DNA from: Bacteroidales bacterium UBA6229
GTDB lineage: Bacteria > Bacteroidota > Bacteroidia > Bacteroidales > F082
Reading direction: 5' to 3'
NCBI GenBank assembly: GCA_002440975.1
Contig: DJWN01000114.1
Coordinates: forward strand, 1-16,167
DNA length: 16,167 bases
Every line of letters starts with the position of its first letter. The first letter of the stretch is position 1. The position numbers and the translations under genes are program-made. A model generated the notes under the pieces. The model ran no database searches. It was not told the origin of the DNA and worked only from the letters and a program-made list of their open reading frames with translations. Positions 4,895-13,679 of the stretch are shown in pieces.

Positions 4895-7800
4895 ATGAGA
4901 AGAATTTTTAACACCTTGTTTTCAATGAAATTAATGGGGCTGATGGTGCTGGCTTTTGCCGTAGCCATCGGGGTAGCCACTTTTATAGAAAATGACTTCG
5001 GAACGGTAGCTTCCAAGGCAGTGGTTTATAATGCCACCTGGTTCGAAGTGCTGTTGGTTTTGTTGGCCATTAACTTAATCGCTAATATTTTCAGGTATAA
5101 GATGTACCGCAAGGAAAAACTGGTCATTTTCACCTTTCACTTGTCTTTTATTGTCATCCTGATCGGTGCGGGTATCACCCGTTTTATTGGTTTTGAAGGT
5201 ATTATGAGTATTCGCGAAGGCAATACCGAAAACACTATGCTGTCAGACAACACCTATGTGATGGCCGAGATCAAGGCGGGTGGTGAAACGGAGTACACAG
5301 ATGAGGCTGTGCTTATGTCGGCTCTCTCTGAAAAAAGTTATAGCGACAAAGCAAGCATTGATGGTAAAACGTTTAAGTTTAAATCGTTACGTTATGTGCC
5401 TAATGCGCAGGAGATGTTGGTGAAAGGGCAGCCCGGCGAAGGAGCTCCCTATGCCATTATGGTGGTTTCGACTGAGAACTCAGGCCGAAATAACCTGATT
5501 ATTAAGCAAGGCGATCAACGCAGGTTTTTAGGACATAACTTCCTTTTTAATCAGGATGAGCAGGATGATGCCATACAACTGCGATTCGATCAGGGACAGC
5601 TTCAGATCAAAACACCGCAGACCCTTGCAGCCATGGCTATGTCGGGAGGTGACACCGATACGCTTTTGGCCGGGAGTTGGCACAACTTTGAAATGCGAAA
5701 GCTATACAGCATGGCTGATCTGCGTATCGTGCTGACTGATGTTTACGAAAACGGGAAAGTGGATTACACCAGCTATCGGGGCAGAGACATGTACTTTATG
5801 GATGCCATGATCGTGGAGGCGACTTCAGGTGGCGAAACCAAAGAGATTGCCTTGCGTGGCGGCAAAGGCTATGTAGGTGAAAGTGTAAAATTTCAACTTA
5901 ACGGAGCCGAAATCAATATGATGTATGGAGCCAAGGTATTAGATCTGCCTTTTTCGCTGAAACTGATCGATTTTCAACTGGAGCGTTATCCGGGATCCAA
6001 CAGCCCGGCCTCTTATGCCAGCGAAGTGGTGCTGATCGATCCGGATAAGAATATTGAACGACCTTATCGGATTTTTATGAATAATGTGTTGAACTACGGC
6101 GGATATCGCTTTTTTCAGTCTTCTTACGACAAAGATGAACTGGGCACGGTGTTGTCAGTAAACCATGATGCTGCCGGAACCTGGGTGACCTACCTGGGTT
6201 ATTTCCTGATGTCGCTGGGCATGATGTTGGCGATTTTTGTTCCAAATACCCGTTTCGCTTTGTTGGGGCGTTTACTCAAATCAGGAACTAAAAAAGCCGG
6301 ATTCCTGCTTGTTCCGCTGCTAATTGGCGGTACAACGGTCTTTGCACAGGAAGAACACAATCATAACCATTCCACCCAAATTACTGTAATTCCTAAGCAG
6401 TATGCAGCTGAGTTTGGAGCTTTACTCGTGCAGGACCATGATGGCCGGCTGAAACCGATGAATACACTTTCGAGTGAGATGTTGCGCAAAGTGGCCCGAA
6501 AAAATACCTTCAATGGCCTAACAGCTGATCAGGTGATGATTGGGATGCAGCTTGAGCCCGAAAAATGGCAGCTGCAAAAGATGATCAAAGTTTCGCATCC
6601 TGAGCTGAAACGTTTCCTGAATATCAGAGACGGCTCACATGCTGCCTTTGCCGATTTTCTTGATCTGAAGAATGGAGGCGGTTACAAATTGCGCGATATG
6701 GTGTCGCAGGCCTATGCCAAAAAACCCGCCGAGCGAAGCAAGTTTGACAATGATGTGATCAAGGTGGACGAAAGAGTTAACATTTCCTATCTCGTTTACA
6801 CGGGTGATCTCATGAAGGTATTGCCTGATCCGCGCGACTCGCACAATCCCTGGTTTAAACCTGCACAAAAAGTTGAGGGATTGATGCCTGACGACTCTGC
6901 ATTTATTTATGATGTGATACCGTATTACTTTATGTCGTTAGGTGCCGGGAACTACGCTCAGGCTTCGGAAATCGTAAAGGGAATACATAATTTTCAGCAG
7001 AAATATGCGGCTGACATCGTTCCTTCGCAGACACAGGTTAAAGCGGAAATTCTTTACAATAAATCAGGTGTTTTTAACCGCCTGGGTAATTATTTCGCGC
7101 TGGTTGGAGTGATCCTGCTTGTTTTGGTCTTTGTTCAAATATTCAAGGAACGGAAATGGATAAATAAGTCAGTAACTTTCTTTTATGCGGTGGTAGTATT
7201 TTTCTTTATCTTTCAGACGCTTGGCCTGGCTGTCCGCTGGTATATTTCGGAAAGGGCTCCCTGGAGTAACGGTTATGAATCGATGATTTATATCTCGTGG
7301 GTAACCGTGTTGGCAGGGCTCATCTTTTCGCGCAAATCGCCCATGACCATTGCAGCCACTTCAATCCTGGCATCTATCATCCTCATGGTGGCTCACCTCA
7401 GCTGGATGGACCCCGAAATTACCAATCTGGTGCCGGTGCTTAAATCCTATTGGCTTACCATTCACGTTTCCATCATCACAGCCAGCTATGGATTCTTGGC
7501 TCTGGGTGCCTTACTTGGTTTTATCAACCTTATTTTGATGATCCTCAAAAACAAAAAGAATTTTGGCGACCTGCAACGCCGGATAAAAGACCTTAACTAC
7601 ATCAACGAGCGAACCATAATTATTGGATTATACTTATTAACTATTGGAACATTTTTAGGTGGTGTGTGGGCCAACGAATCCTGGGGACGTTATTGGGGTT
7701 GGGATCCGAAAGAAACCTGGGCACTGGTAACCATCCTGGTTTATACCTTTATAGCCCATATGGGATATATGCCCGGCATGAAAACAGATTTCAGATTCAG

Positions 7801-8005
7801 CCTGTTTACACTGGTTGGTTTTAGCTCAGTAATCATGACGTACTTTGGCGTAAACTATTACCTTTCAGGACTTCACTCTTATGCCGCCGGCGATCCTATG
7901 CCTATTCCAACATTTGTGTATTATACCGTTGCAATCATTTTTACAGTTTCGTTGGTAGCCTATCTCAACGAACGAAAATATCTTTATGCACCAGATCGAA
8001 AATAA
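4895..8005 (+). CDS. ccsBA: Fused ResB-CcsA cytochrome c synthase / heme exporter (system II)
   Basis: A 1036-aa membrane protein that exports heme and attaches it covalently to CxxCH motifs of apocytochromes c on the periplasmic side. The N-terminal ResB part has membrane helices at about 12-30, 48-66 and 76-96, then a large periplasmic region. A helix near 445-470 and a linker with LLIGGTTVFAQEEHNHNHST follow, and the C-terminal CcsA part has many helices. The tryptophan-rich heme-binding motif WGRYWGWDPKETW is at 930-942. All four heme-ligand histidines known for CcsBA are present by position: H82 and H955 in the membrane, H857 and H994 outside; the 857-955-994 spacing agrees with characterised CcsBA. 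An in-frame TTG at 4850 would add 15 residues but lies in the promoter box. Monocistronic: an intrinsic terminator follows. Fusion of ResB and CcsA is common in Bacteroidota and epsilon-proteobacteria. Confidence 0.95.
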   Translation: MRRIFNTLFSMKLMGLMVLAFAVAIGVATFIENDFGTVASKAVVYNATWFEVLLVLLAINLIANIFRYKMYRKEKLVIFTFHLSFIVILIGAGITRFIGFEGIMSIREGNTENTMLSDNTYVMAEIKAGGETEYTDEAVLMSALSEKSYSDKASIDGKTFKFKSLRYVPNAQEMLVKGQPGEGAPYAIMVVSTENSGRNNLIIKQGDQRRFLGHNFLFNQDEQDDAIQLRFDQGQLQIKTPQTLAAMAMSGGDTDTLLAGSWHNFEMRKLYSMADLRIVLTDVYENGKVDYTSYRGRDMYFMDAMIVEATSGGETKEIALRGGKGYVGESVKFQLNGAEINMMYGAKVLDLPFSLKLIDFQLERYPGSNSPASYASEVVLIDPDKNIERPYRIFMNNVLNYGGYRFFQSSYDKDELGTVLSVNHDAAGTWVTYLGYFLMSLGMMLAIFVPNTRFALLGRLLKSGTKKAGFLLVPLLIGGTTVFAQEEHNHNHSTQITVIPKQYAAEFGALLVQDHDGRLKPMNTLSSEMLRKVARKNTFNGLTADQVMIGMQLEPEKWQLQKMIKVSHPELKRFLNIRDGSHAAFADFLDLKNGGGYKLRDMVSQAYAKKPAERSKFDNDVIKVDERVNISYLVYTGDLMKVLPDPRDSHNPWFKPAQKVEGLMPDDSAFIYDVIPYYFMSLGAGNYAQASEIVKGIHNFQQKYAADIVPSQTQVKAEILYNKSGVFNRLGNYFALVGVILLVLVFVQIFKERKWINKSVTFFYAVVVFFFIFQTLGLAVRWYISERAPWSNGYESMIYISWVTVLAGLIFSRKSPMTIAATSILASIILMVAHLSWMDPEITNLVPVLKSYWLTIHVSIITASYGFLALGALLGFINLILMILKNKKNFGDLQRRIKDLNYINERTIIIGLYLLTIGTFLGGVWANESWGRYWGWDPKETWALVTILVYTFIAHMGYMPGMKTDFRFSLFTLVGFSSVIMTYFGVNYYLSGLHSYAAGDPMPIPTFVYYTVAIIFTVSLVAYLNERKYLYAPDRK

Positions 8006-8022
8006 ATAGAACAATAGCAATA

Positions 8023-8065
8023 GCTTTCCTGTGAAGTAAGTGCTTTACAGGAAAGTTTTATTTAT
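8023..8065 (+). terminator. Intrinsic terminator after ccsBA
   Basis: Stem CTTTCCTGTGAAG (8024-8036) pairs with CTTTACAGGAAAG (8043-8055) with one G-T wobble and a 6-nt loop, followed by TTTTATTTAT. It lies 18 nt after the stop codon. Confidence 0.85.
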
Positions 8066-8144
8066 TCAATTTATAGGCAACTTAGGGCATATTGATCATA
8101 GAAAACAATCTGCTACAATACTTGTTTATCTTCAAAACTAACTT

Positions 8145-8636
8145 ATGCCAATAATGCTTGTTAATATATTGATCTTGTTAAATGCGATTTTCTACCAGCC
8201 TGTTGCTGAAAGTAATTCCAAAATTGCCATCATTGATTTTGAAACATTTCAGCACTATCTTACGAATGAAAACGACACCGTTTATGTGATCAATTTTTGG
8301 GCTACCTGGTGTGCCCCCTGCGTGAAAGAATTGCCCGACTTTGAAAAGCTAAATCAGAAATATGGAGATAAGAATTTCAAGATGTTGCTGGTAAGTCTCG
8401 ATTTTCGCAAGATGTACTACACACGTCTGATCCCGTTTATCGAAGAAAATAAGCTAAGTGCAGAGGTGATATTATTACACGATCCGGATGCCAATGCCTG
8501 GATTGACAAGGTTGATCCATCCTGGTCGGGTGCCATTCCGGCTACCTTGATTTACAAAAATAGTTTTCGTCTTTTCCACGAAGGTGACTACACCTTTGAT
8601 GAGCTCAATACAATTGTCGAACCCCTAATTTATTAA
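8145..8636 (+). CDS. TlpA/ResA-like thioredoxin-fold protein
   Basis: 163 residues. An N-terminal hydrophobic stretch (MPIMLVNILILLNAIFY, about 1-18) looks like a signal peptide or anchor, so the protein likely acts in the periplasm. The thioredoxin fold starts at VINFWATWCAPCVKELPDF; the redox pair is C56-x-x-C59 (WCAPC), the form common in TlpA/ResA proteins that reduce thiols of other exported proteins. The family's cis-proline is probably in GAIPATLIY (about 131-139). The gene lies after the terminated ccsBA gene and 4 nt before an AhpC/TSA-like redoxin gene, so those two form an operon. A role in keeping apocytochrome c cysteines reduced would suit the ccsBA neighbour but is only inference. 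Start at ATG 8145 gives the complete signal sequence. Confidence 0.87.
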   Translation: MPIMLVNILILLNAIFYQPVAESNSKIAIIDFETFQHYLTNENDTVYVINFWATWCAPCVKELPDFEKLNQKYGDKNFKMLLVSLDFRKMYYTRLIPFIEENKLSAEVILLHDPDANAWIDKVDPSWSGAIPATLIYKNSFRLFHEGDYTFDELNTIVEPLIY

Positions 8637-8640
8637 GATT

Positions 8641-9246
8641 ATGAAACGTATTTTTTCGCTGATAGTTTTCATTTTGGTATTTGGTTTTACGCTCTTGGCT
8701 CAGGGCTACAAAGTTGGCGACAAGGCCATGGATTTTAGGCTGATCAATGTGGATGGCAAGATGGTCTCAATGGCCGACTATCCGGATGCCAAAGGTTTTA
8801 TTGTGATTTTCACATGTAACCATTGTCCTTATTCAATAGCTTACGAAGATCGTAAAATTGCCTTGTCAAAACGATTTGAGCCGATGGGCTATCCGGTCAT
8901 TGCAATCAATCCAAATGATTCAACCCTGCAGCCACAGGACAGCTATAGTCAAATGATCGTAAGAGCCAACAAAAAACAGTTTCCATATCCCTACCTGCTC
9001 GATGCTGATCAAAGTGTTTTCAAAACTTATGGAGCCACACGCACACCCCATGTTTTTCTGCTAAATAAGGAAAGTAATGATTTGATCGTGAGATACATCG
9101 GAGCCATTGATAACAATTATGAAGATGCAGATGCAGCAACTGAAAAGTATGTTGAAAACGCTATCAAAGCACTCGAGAACGGCAAATTACCTGATCCAGA
9201 CTTTACAAAAGCCGTGGGTTGTACGATCAAATATAAGAAGTCGTAA
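8641..9246 (+). CDS. AhpC/TSA-type redoxin (peroxiredoxin-like), exported
   Basis: 201 residues with a clear signal peptide (MKRIFSLIVFILVFGFTLLAQG, about 1-22). The domain begins YKVGDKAMDFRLINVDGK, the usual opening of AhpC/TSA and redoxin proteins. The active site reads FTCNHCPYS with C59 and C62, a CxxC where typical peroxiredoxins have a single peroxidatic Cys in PxxxTxxC; this CNHCP form is characteristic of the PRX-like thioredoxin subgroup. TRTPHVFLL (about 137-145) holds the cis-proline region. The start codon is 4 nt after the stop of the TlpA-like gene, so translation is probably coupled. It is likely a thiol-disulfide or peroxide-reducing protein in the periplasm; the substrate is not known. 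Confidence 0.87.
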   Translation: MKRIFSLIVFILVFGFTLLAQGYKVGDKAMDFRLINVDGKMVSMADYPDAKGFIVIFTCNHCPYSIAYEDRKIALSKRFEPMGYPVIAINPNDSTLQPQDSYSQMIVRANKKQFPYPYLLDADQSVFKTYGATRTPHVFLLNKESNDLIVRYIGAIDNNYEDADAATEKYVENAIKALENGKLPDPDFTKAVGCTIKYKKS

Positions 9247-9397
9247 TCGATCTTTCGGATTCCGTTCACTTTGAAGAAAATGCTATTAGCTGTTTGAATT
9301 TCACTAAATTAATGGAACTTTATTAATTTCGTTGATTATTTTTGCAATTCCTTTACGAAGTATAACCGTGAATGGAAACCCACTAAATCTCAAACTT
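9247..9397 (+). promoter_or_regulatory. Intergenic region with candidate -7 box for the M3 peptidase gene
   Basis: TATTTTTG at 9337-9344 matches TAnnTTTG perfectly and lies 53 nt before ATG 9398. No TTTG at the right distance upstream was found, so the -33 element is missing or weak. No hairpin with a T-run follows the redoxin gene, so read-through is possible. Confidence 0.4.
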
Positions 9398-11515
9398 ATG
9401 TTAGTAAAAATTTTTATTGTCGTTGTGATTACATCAATTATTGGTGCGTGTACAGTTTCAGAAAAAGCTGAGCACCAGGATAATCCCTTTTTCGTGGAAT
9501 ACAATACGCCACACGGTATTCCGCCTTTCGAGCTGATTGAGCCAGCCCACTTTATGCCAGCTTTCGAAGCTGCATTAAAGGAGAATAAAGACGAGATTGA
9601 TGCCATTGTTAACCAAAAAGCCGAAGCTGATTTTGCCAATACCATCGAAGCTTTCGAGCGTAGCGGAGAAATGCTTGATAAGGTAAGCTCGGTGTTCTAC
9701 AACCTCAACTCATCCCTTACGAGTGATACTATGCAGGCCATCGCCCGTGAGCTTTCGCCTAAGATGTCGCGCCACAGCGATGACATCATGCTCAATCCAA
9801 AGCTTTTTGCACGTATCAAAGTCGTGCATGACAAAGCTAACGATTTGTCACTCAATGCCGAACAACAAATGTTGCTCGAGAAAATGTATAAACGGTTTGT
9901 TCGCAGTGGTGCTTTATTAAATCAAACCGCTCAGGATCAGCTTCGTAAGATTAACGAAGAGCTTTCGATGCTTTCACTTCAGTTCGGAGAAAACGTTTTG
10001 GCCGAGACCAACAAATTTGAAGTGGTTATCGATAACAAAGATCGTCTGGAAGGAATTCCGGAAAGCTTTCTGGCAGCAGCACAGGAAGCAGCTTCAGCAG
10101 CCGGATATGATGGCAAATGGCTGTTCACACTTCAAAAGCCCAGCATGATGCCGGTGTTGCAATATGCCAACGATCGGGAGTTGCGCGAAACACTCTTCAA
10201 TGGTTACATCATGCGTGGCGACAACAACGATGATTTTGATAACAAAAAAATATTGAGCCGTATGGCAAGTTTGCGCGCACAACGTGCACAGCTTCTGGGC
10301 TATGATAATCATGCTTCCTTCGTATTGGAACAAAATATGGCCAGGAATCCTGAAAACGTTAACGAGTTGCTGGATGAGCTTATTGCCGCTGCAATGCCGA
10401 TGGCGAAAAAGGAAGCACAGGAACTGCAAAAGCTTATCAATAAGCGCAAAGACGGTATCACACTGGAACCCTGGGACTGGTGGTATTATGCAGAAATTTT
10501 GAGAAAAGAAAAATTTGACCTCGACGAAGCCGGGATGCGTCCTTATTTTAAGCTCGAAAACGTTCGTGATGGTGTTTTTGAAACGGCAAATCGCCTGTGG
10601 GGTTTACAGTTTGTGCCAAAGCCTGAGTATCCCAAGTATCACGAAGATGTACAGGTGTATGAAGTAACAGAAGCTGATGGCTGCCACATCGGGGTATTAA
10701 TGATGGACTTCTTTCCGCGTGCCTCCAAACGGGGTGGTGCCTGGATGAGCAGCTACCGTAAGCAATACCGTTCTGCCAATGGCGAAATAATTACGCCAAT
10801 CATCACAACTAACTTCAATTTCACAGCACCATCGGCCGGAAAACCAGCACTTTTAAGCTGGGATGAGGTGCAGACAACCTTCCACGAAATGGGTCATGCT
10901 TTTCACGGACTGCTTTCTAATTGTACTTATAACAGCTTAAGTGGCACTTCTGTGCCCCGCGATTTTGTGGAATTGCCTTCACAAATTATGGAACACTGGG
11001 CAGCAGAGCCGGAGGTGATGGCTTACTATGCAAAACATTACGAAACCGGAGAAGTGATTCCACAAGAATTGATTGACAAAATGCAGAAAAGCGCAACTTT
11101 CAATCAGGGATTTGCTATGGCAGAATTTCTGTCGGCAGCTGCATTGGATATGGATTGGCACACCCTTACAGATGCCAGAGAGTATGATGCTACTGAGTTC
11201 GAGAATAACTCGTTAAAAGAAACAGGCCTGATACCTGAGATCGTTGTTCGCTACCGGAGCCCTTATTTTAGTCATATTTTCTCAGGAGGTTATTCAGCCG
11301 GATACTATAGTTATATTTGGTCGGAGGTGTTGGATAGCGATGCTTTTGAAGCCTTTAAAGAAAATGGAATCTTTGATCAGCAAACGGCTACTTTGTTTAG
11401 GGAGCATGTGCTTTCGCGCGGTGGCACTGCCGATCCACTTGAGCTTTATGTGGCTTTCAGAGGCAAAGAACCTTCGAAAGACGCCTTGTTGAAGAACAGA
11501 GGCATCATTGAATAA
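9398..11515 (+). CDS. M3-family zinc metallopeptidase (Dcp-like peptidyl-dipeptidase), lipoprotein
   Basis: 705 residues. It starts with a lipoprotein signal (MLVKIFIVVVITSIIGAC), lipobox IGAC with Cys18, so it is probably anchored in the outer or inner membrane facing the periplasm. The body shows the M3 family layout: an alpha-helical N-terminal half (NPFFVEYNTPHGIPPFELI, then a long helical region) and a catalytic half with FHEMGHAFHG, zinc ligands H496 and H500 and catalytic E497, and a third ligand E525 in DFVELPSQIMEHW, 25 residues after H500. Length matches peptidyl-dipeptidase Dcp and oligopeptidase A relatives (about 680-710). These enzymes cut short peptides; Dcp releases C-terminal dipeptides. 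An in-frame TTG at 9332 would add 22 residues before the signal and is rejected. Dcp versus other M3 members cannot be settled by eye. Confidence 0.93.
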   Translation: MLVKIFIVVVITSIIGACTVSEKAEHQDNPFFVEYNTPHGIPPFELIEPAHFMPAFEAALKENKDEIDAIVNQKAEADFANTIEAFERSGEMLDKVSSVFYNLNSSLTSDTMQAIARELSPKMSRHSDDIMLNPKLFARIKVVHDKANDLSLNAEQQMLLEKMYKRFVRSGALLNQTAQDQLRKINEELSMLSLQFGENVLAETNKFEVVIDNKDRLEGIPESFLAAAQEAASAAGYDGKWLFTLQKPSMMPVLQYANDRELRETLFNGYIMRGDNNDDFDNKKILSRMASLRAQRAQLLGYDNHASFVLEQNMARNPENVNELLDELIAAAMPMAKKEAQELQKLINKRKDGITLEPWDWWYYAEILRKEKFDLDEAGMRPYFKLENVRDGVFETANRLWGLQFVPKPEYPKYHEDVQVYEVTEADGCHIGVLMMDFFPRASKRGGAWMSSYRKQYRSANGEIITPIITTNFNFTAPSAGKPALLSWDEVQTTFHEMGHAFHGLLSNCTYNSLSGTSVPRDFVELPSQIMEHWAAEPEVMAYYAKHYETGEVIPQELIDKMQKSATFNQGFAMAEFLSAAALDMDWHTLTDAREYDATEFENNSLKETGLIPEIVVRYRSPYFSHIFSGGYSAGYYSYIWSEVLDSDAFEAFKENGIFDQQTATLFREHVLSRGGTADPLELYVAFRGKEPSKDALLKNRGIIE

Positions 11516-11525
11516 AATTATTCAC

Positions 11526-11562
11526 AAAAAAAGTCCGAAGCTAAACTTTGGACTTTTTTTTT
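11526..11562. terminator. Bidirectional intrinsic terminator
   Basis: AAAAAAAGTCCGAAG (11526-11540) pairs with CTTTGGACTTTTTTT (11546-11560), one wobble, 5-nt loop. A T-run follows on both strands, so it can end the M3 peptidase gene on plus and the small gene on minus. Confidence 0.9.
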
Positions 11563-11592
11563 AATTGCTGATTTTCAGTTATAAACTATCTG

Positions 11593-11799
11593 TTAATAAT
11601 CATCTTCATCTTCATAGGAGTCCAGATCTAAATCCAATAAATCATCAAAACTTTCCAGTGCATCTTCGTCCTCATCAGTTGGATTATAGATTGAGATTCT
11701 CCTGTCTCGTTTTCCTTCTGTGTGTTTTTTTACAGGTTTGCGTACGAAGTCATCCTCCATTTTTTCGGGATTGCGTGACTTTTTCTTCGTCGTTTTCAT
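11593..11799 (-). CDS. Small bipartite basic/acidic protein of unknown function (68 aa)
   Basis: No signal peptide, membrane helix or cysteine. The first about 35 residues are strongly basic (MKTTKKKSRNPEKM, then VRKPVKKHTEGKRDRR); the last about 28 are strongly acidic (DEDEDALESFDDLLDLDLDS, then YEDEDDY). The two halves are joined by ISIYNP. Such charge-split small proteins are seen in Bacteroidota, often annotated as hypothetical; a nucleic-acid- or ribosome-associated role, or a chaperone-like acidic tail, is conceivable but not shown. I prefer this frame over the opposite-strand frame (11565-11801) because the translation has orderly charge segregation, the gene ends just before a bidirectional terminator, and the start is followed by a Lys-rich opening typical of real genes. 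The gene has its own upstream region of 344 bp. Confidence 0.72.
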   Translation of the reverse strand: MKTTKKKSRNPEKMEDDFVRKPVKKHTEGKRDRRISIYNPTDEDEDALESFDDLLDLDLDSYEDEDDY

Positions 11800-12143
11800 G
11801 ATTGCGTTTTTTTACGATTTAAGTTTATTATGATTGAATTAATAAATGAACATTGGATGATTCACTTTGTAAAGTGTAATAATTTAATTTGGATCAATAA
11901 AATGAAGGGGGGATACATCTGTCTATTTGCTATATAATGGAAGTGTCTGTACAATAGGCATTTGATTCATAGTGCAATGATAAGATTTTTCTTTTTTCAA
12001 TTGCAAATAAATACGGAAATTTTTTTGATAAAAATTTTGCATATTTTTATAACTAGCACAATATCAAACGAATAAAAGAATTTCTTTTCTGGATGGAGTT
12101 TAAAATGCTGAGAGACCGGGTTTAAAGGAATTGCTTAAGCGGG
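11800..12143. other. Intergenic region between the histidine kinase gene and the 68-aa gene
   Basis: 344 bp of AT-rich sequence. It holds a perfect 14-bp palindrome CACTTTGTAAAGTG at 11863-11876, about 65 bp upstream of the 68-aa gene start, which could be an operator. It also holds a weak AAAAGAATTTCTTTT hairpin at 12074-12088 that might help end the kinase transcript. No exact TAnnTTTG box is present on the minus strand. No gene or RNA is recognised. Confidence 0.4.
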
Positions 12144-13679
12144 TTATTTTTTCATGGCTATGCTGATGATGAAATTGCTTCCCTGACCAATTTCTGATTC
12201 AACCCGGATGTCAAAGCGGTGAGCTTCAAGTATTTTCTTTACAATTCCCAATCCCAGGCCGGTTCCTTTTTCGCCATAAGTGCCTAAGGTACTTCTGCGG
12301 GTAAATCCCTCGAACAAGCGGCTGCTTACCTCAGCTGGCATACCAATACCGGTGTCGGAAACATATATTTCATAATCACTGCCATTGATTTGGCTTCCAA
12401 TGGTGATTGTGCCTCCCTCGGGAGTGAATTTCACTGCATTACCAACCAGATTATTTAGTGCCTGCCCCAAGAGCGTTTCATCGGCTTTAAGCTCGAAATT
12501 GCTTAGCGTCTCGAATTGTTGTACCAGCCTGATGTGTTTTTGGTTGAGCTTTATATGTTGCATGCGCTCAACATATTTTCCAATATTGGCAGGTTTAATG
12601 CTTTTGAGATGGAGTTGAAAATTTCCAAGCTCCAGATTCGACCAATGATAGAGTTTGTCATTGTAGTCGAGCAAGCGTTGCATCTCATCATTGATATCGA
12701 AGAGAAGCTCCTTTTGTTTTTCGTTTAGTTTTTGCAACAAAGCTTTATCCTGCAAAAGCAAATTGGCAATTCCGATCACAGCACCGATGGGCGAGCGCAA
12801 GTCGTGCGAAACAATCGACACAAACTGATCTTTGAAATCGAGCAACTTCTTCAGTTCGCGTTCAGTACGAGCCAGCTGATCCAGGGTAAGTTTTTGTTCG
12901 CGCGCTTTTTGTATTAACTGGTTATCTTGCTTTCCTTCCCTGTTTACTGTTTTGATTAACAGATAGTTGTTGTGATTGTGCCGGATTGCCATTGCTTTCA
13001 GATAGATCTTTCGGCCAGCAATGGAATCTTCTTCCCATATACCGGATTCTATCTTTGCATCAGACTTGCCTTCCCAGCATGTAGCCGCTTCATATTGAAA
13101 TACCTCTATAAAAGGAAAAATCTCCGTCATAGGTACCGGATCTTTGTTGAATAGCTTTGCCTGACTTAGCTCTTTGATCCAAACGGGTTGGTTGCCAATG
13201 GGCCTGTAAGTTTTGTTGGAATAAACAAAGCTTGCAAAATCGAGCAGATGAAAGGCTGCAAACGGACTGGCTGCTGATTGACTTGTTGTGTTATAGTGTT
13301 TAAGCCTGACATTGTTGACCTCTTGCAACAATTGTTGCAGTTTTTCCGCATTGCGGGTTTGATCGACAAAAAACACCCATAAATGCATGAGTTCATCTTC
13401 AACTATATGAATTTCGGCATATTGCTCATTTTTGATCTGAACGTGCGGCAGCACCATCGGGTTGATTATGGGCGGGATCATTCCGGTTAAAAATGGTGCA
13501 AGTAGTTCTATTTCAATATCCTTTTCAGGCTTTTCGTCCAGGTATTTGTGGGTTGGTCCTAACCAGTTGATAAGCTTTCCGTCCTCATTTAACTGCAGAA
13601 TAGCCAAGCCGATATAAGGAGGGATTTTACTGATTATATAATCTGTAATGGCCTCTGTGAATTCAGGACGATTAGACAT
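12144..13679 (-). CDS. Soluble PAS-type sensor histidine kinase
   Basis: 511 residues from ATG 13679. The first 110 residues (IGLAILQLNEDGKLINWLG, then VLPHVQIKNEQYAEIHIVED and LMHLWVFFVD) read as a PAS-like domain; residues about 150-255 may hold a second one. A short coiled linker leads to the dimerisation domain, with phospho-acceptor H292 in FVSIVSHDLRSPIGAVIG. The ATP-binding domain has N-box NNLVGNAVKF, G1 DTGIGM and G2 GTGLGLGI. There are no membrane helices, so it senses or is recruited in the cytoplasm. The start overlaps the stop of the Ras-like GTPase gene by 8 nt (ATGTCTAA), which suggests translational coupling and a shared pathway. No response regulator lies in the window. A longer in-frame start at 13802 would lie within the GTPase gene and adds residues without domain character; rejected. 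Confidence 0.92.
   Translation of the reverse strand: MSNRPEFTEAITDYIISKIPPYIGLAILQLNEDGKLINWLGPTHKYLDEKPEKDIEIELLAPFLTGMIPPIINPMVLPHVQIKNEQYAEIHIVEDELMHLWVFFVDQTRNAEKLQQLLQEVNNVRLKHYNTTSQSAASPFAAFHLLDFASFVYSNKTYRPIGNQPVWIKELSQAKLFNKDPVPMTEIFPFIEVFQYEAATCWEGKSDAKIESGIWEEDSIAGRKIYLKAMAIRHNHNNYLLIKTVNREGKQDNQLIQKAREQKLTLDQLARTERELKKLLDFKDQFVSIVSHDLRSPIGAVIGIANLLLQDKALLQKLNEKQKELLFDINDEMQRLLDYNDKLYHWSNLELGNFQLHLKSIKPANIGKYVERMQHIKLNQKHIRLVQQFETLSNFELKADETLLGQALNNLVGNAVKFTPEGGTITIGSQINGSDYEIYVSDTGIGMPAEVSSRLFEGFTRRSTLGTYGEKGTGLGLGIVKKILEAHRFDIRVESEIGQGSNFIISIAMKK

Noticed and set aside
8645..9240. Classical peroxiredoxin assignment (AhpC) for the redoxin
   Set aside because: The active site is CNHC, a CxxC pair, not the PxxxTxxC of typical peroxiredoxins; the broader redoxin call is safer.
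9332..9397. TTG start for the M3 peptidase
   Set aside because: It overlaps the TATTTTTG box and would place residues in front of a complete lipoprotein signal starting at ATG 9398.
11565..11801. 78-codon plus-strand frame opposite the 68-aa gene
   Set aside because: It starts at the edge of the bidirectional terminator and its translation is an irregular His/Phe/Leu-rich shadow.
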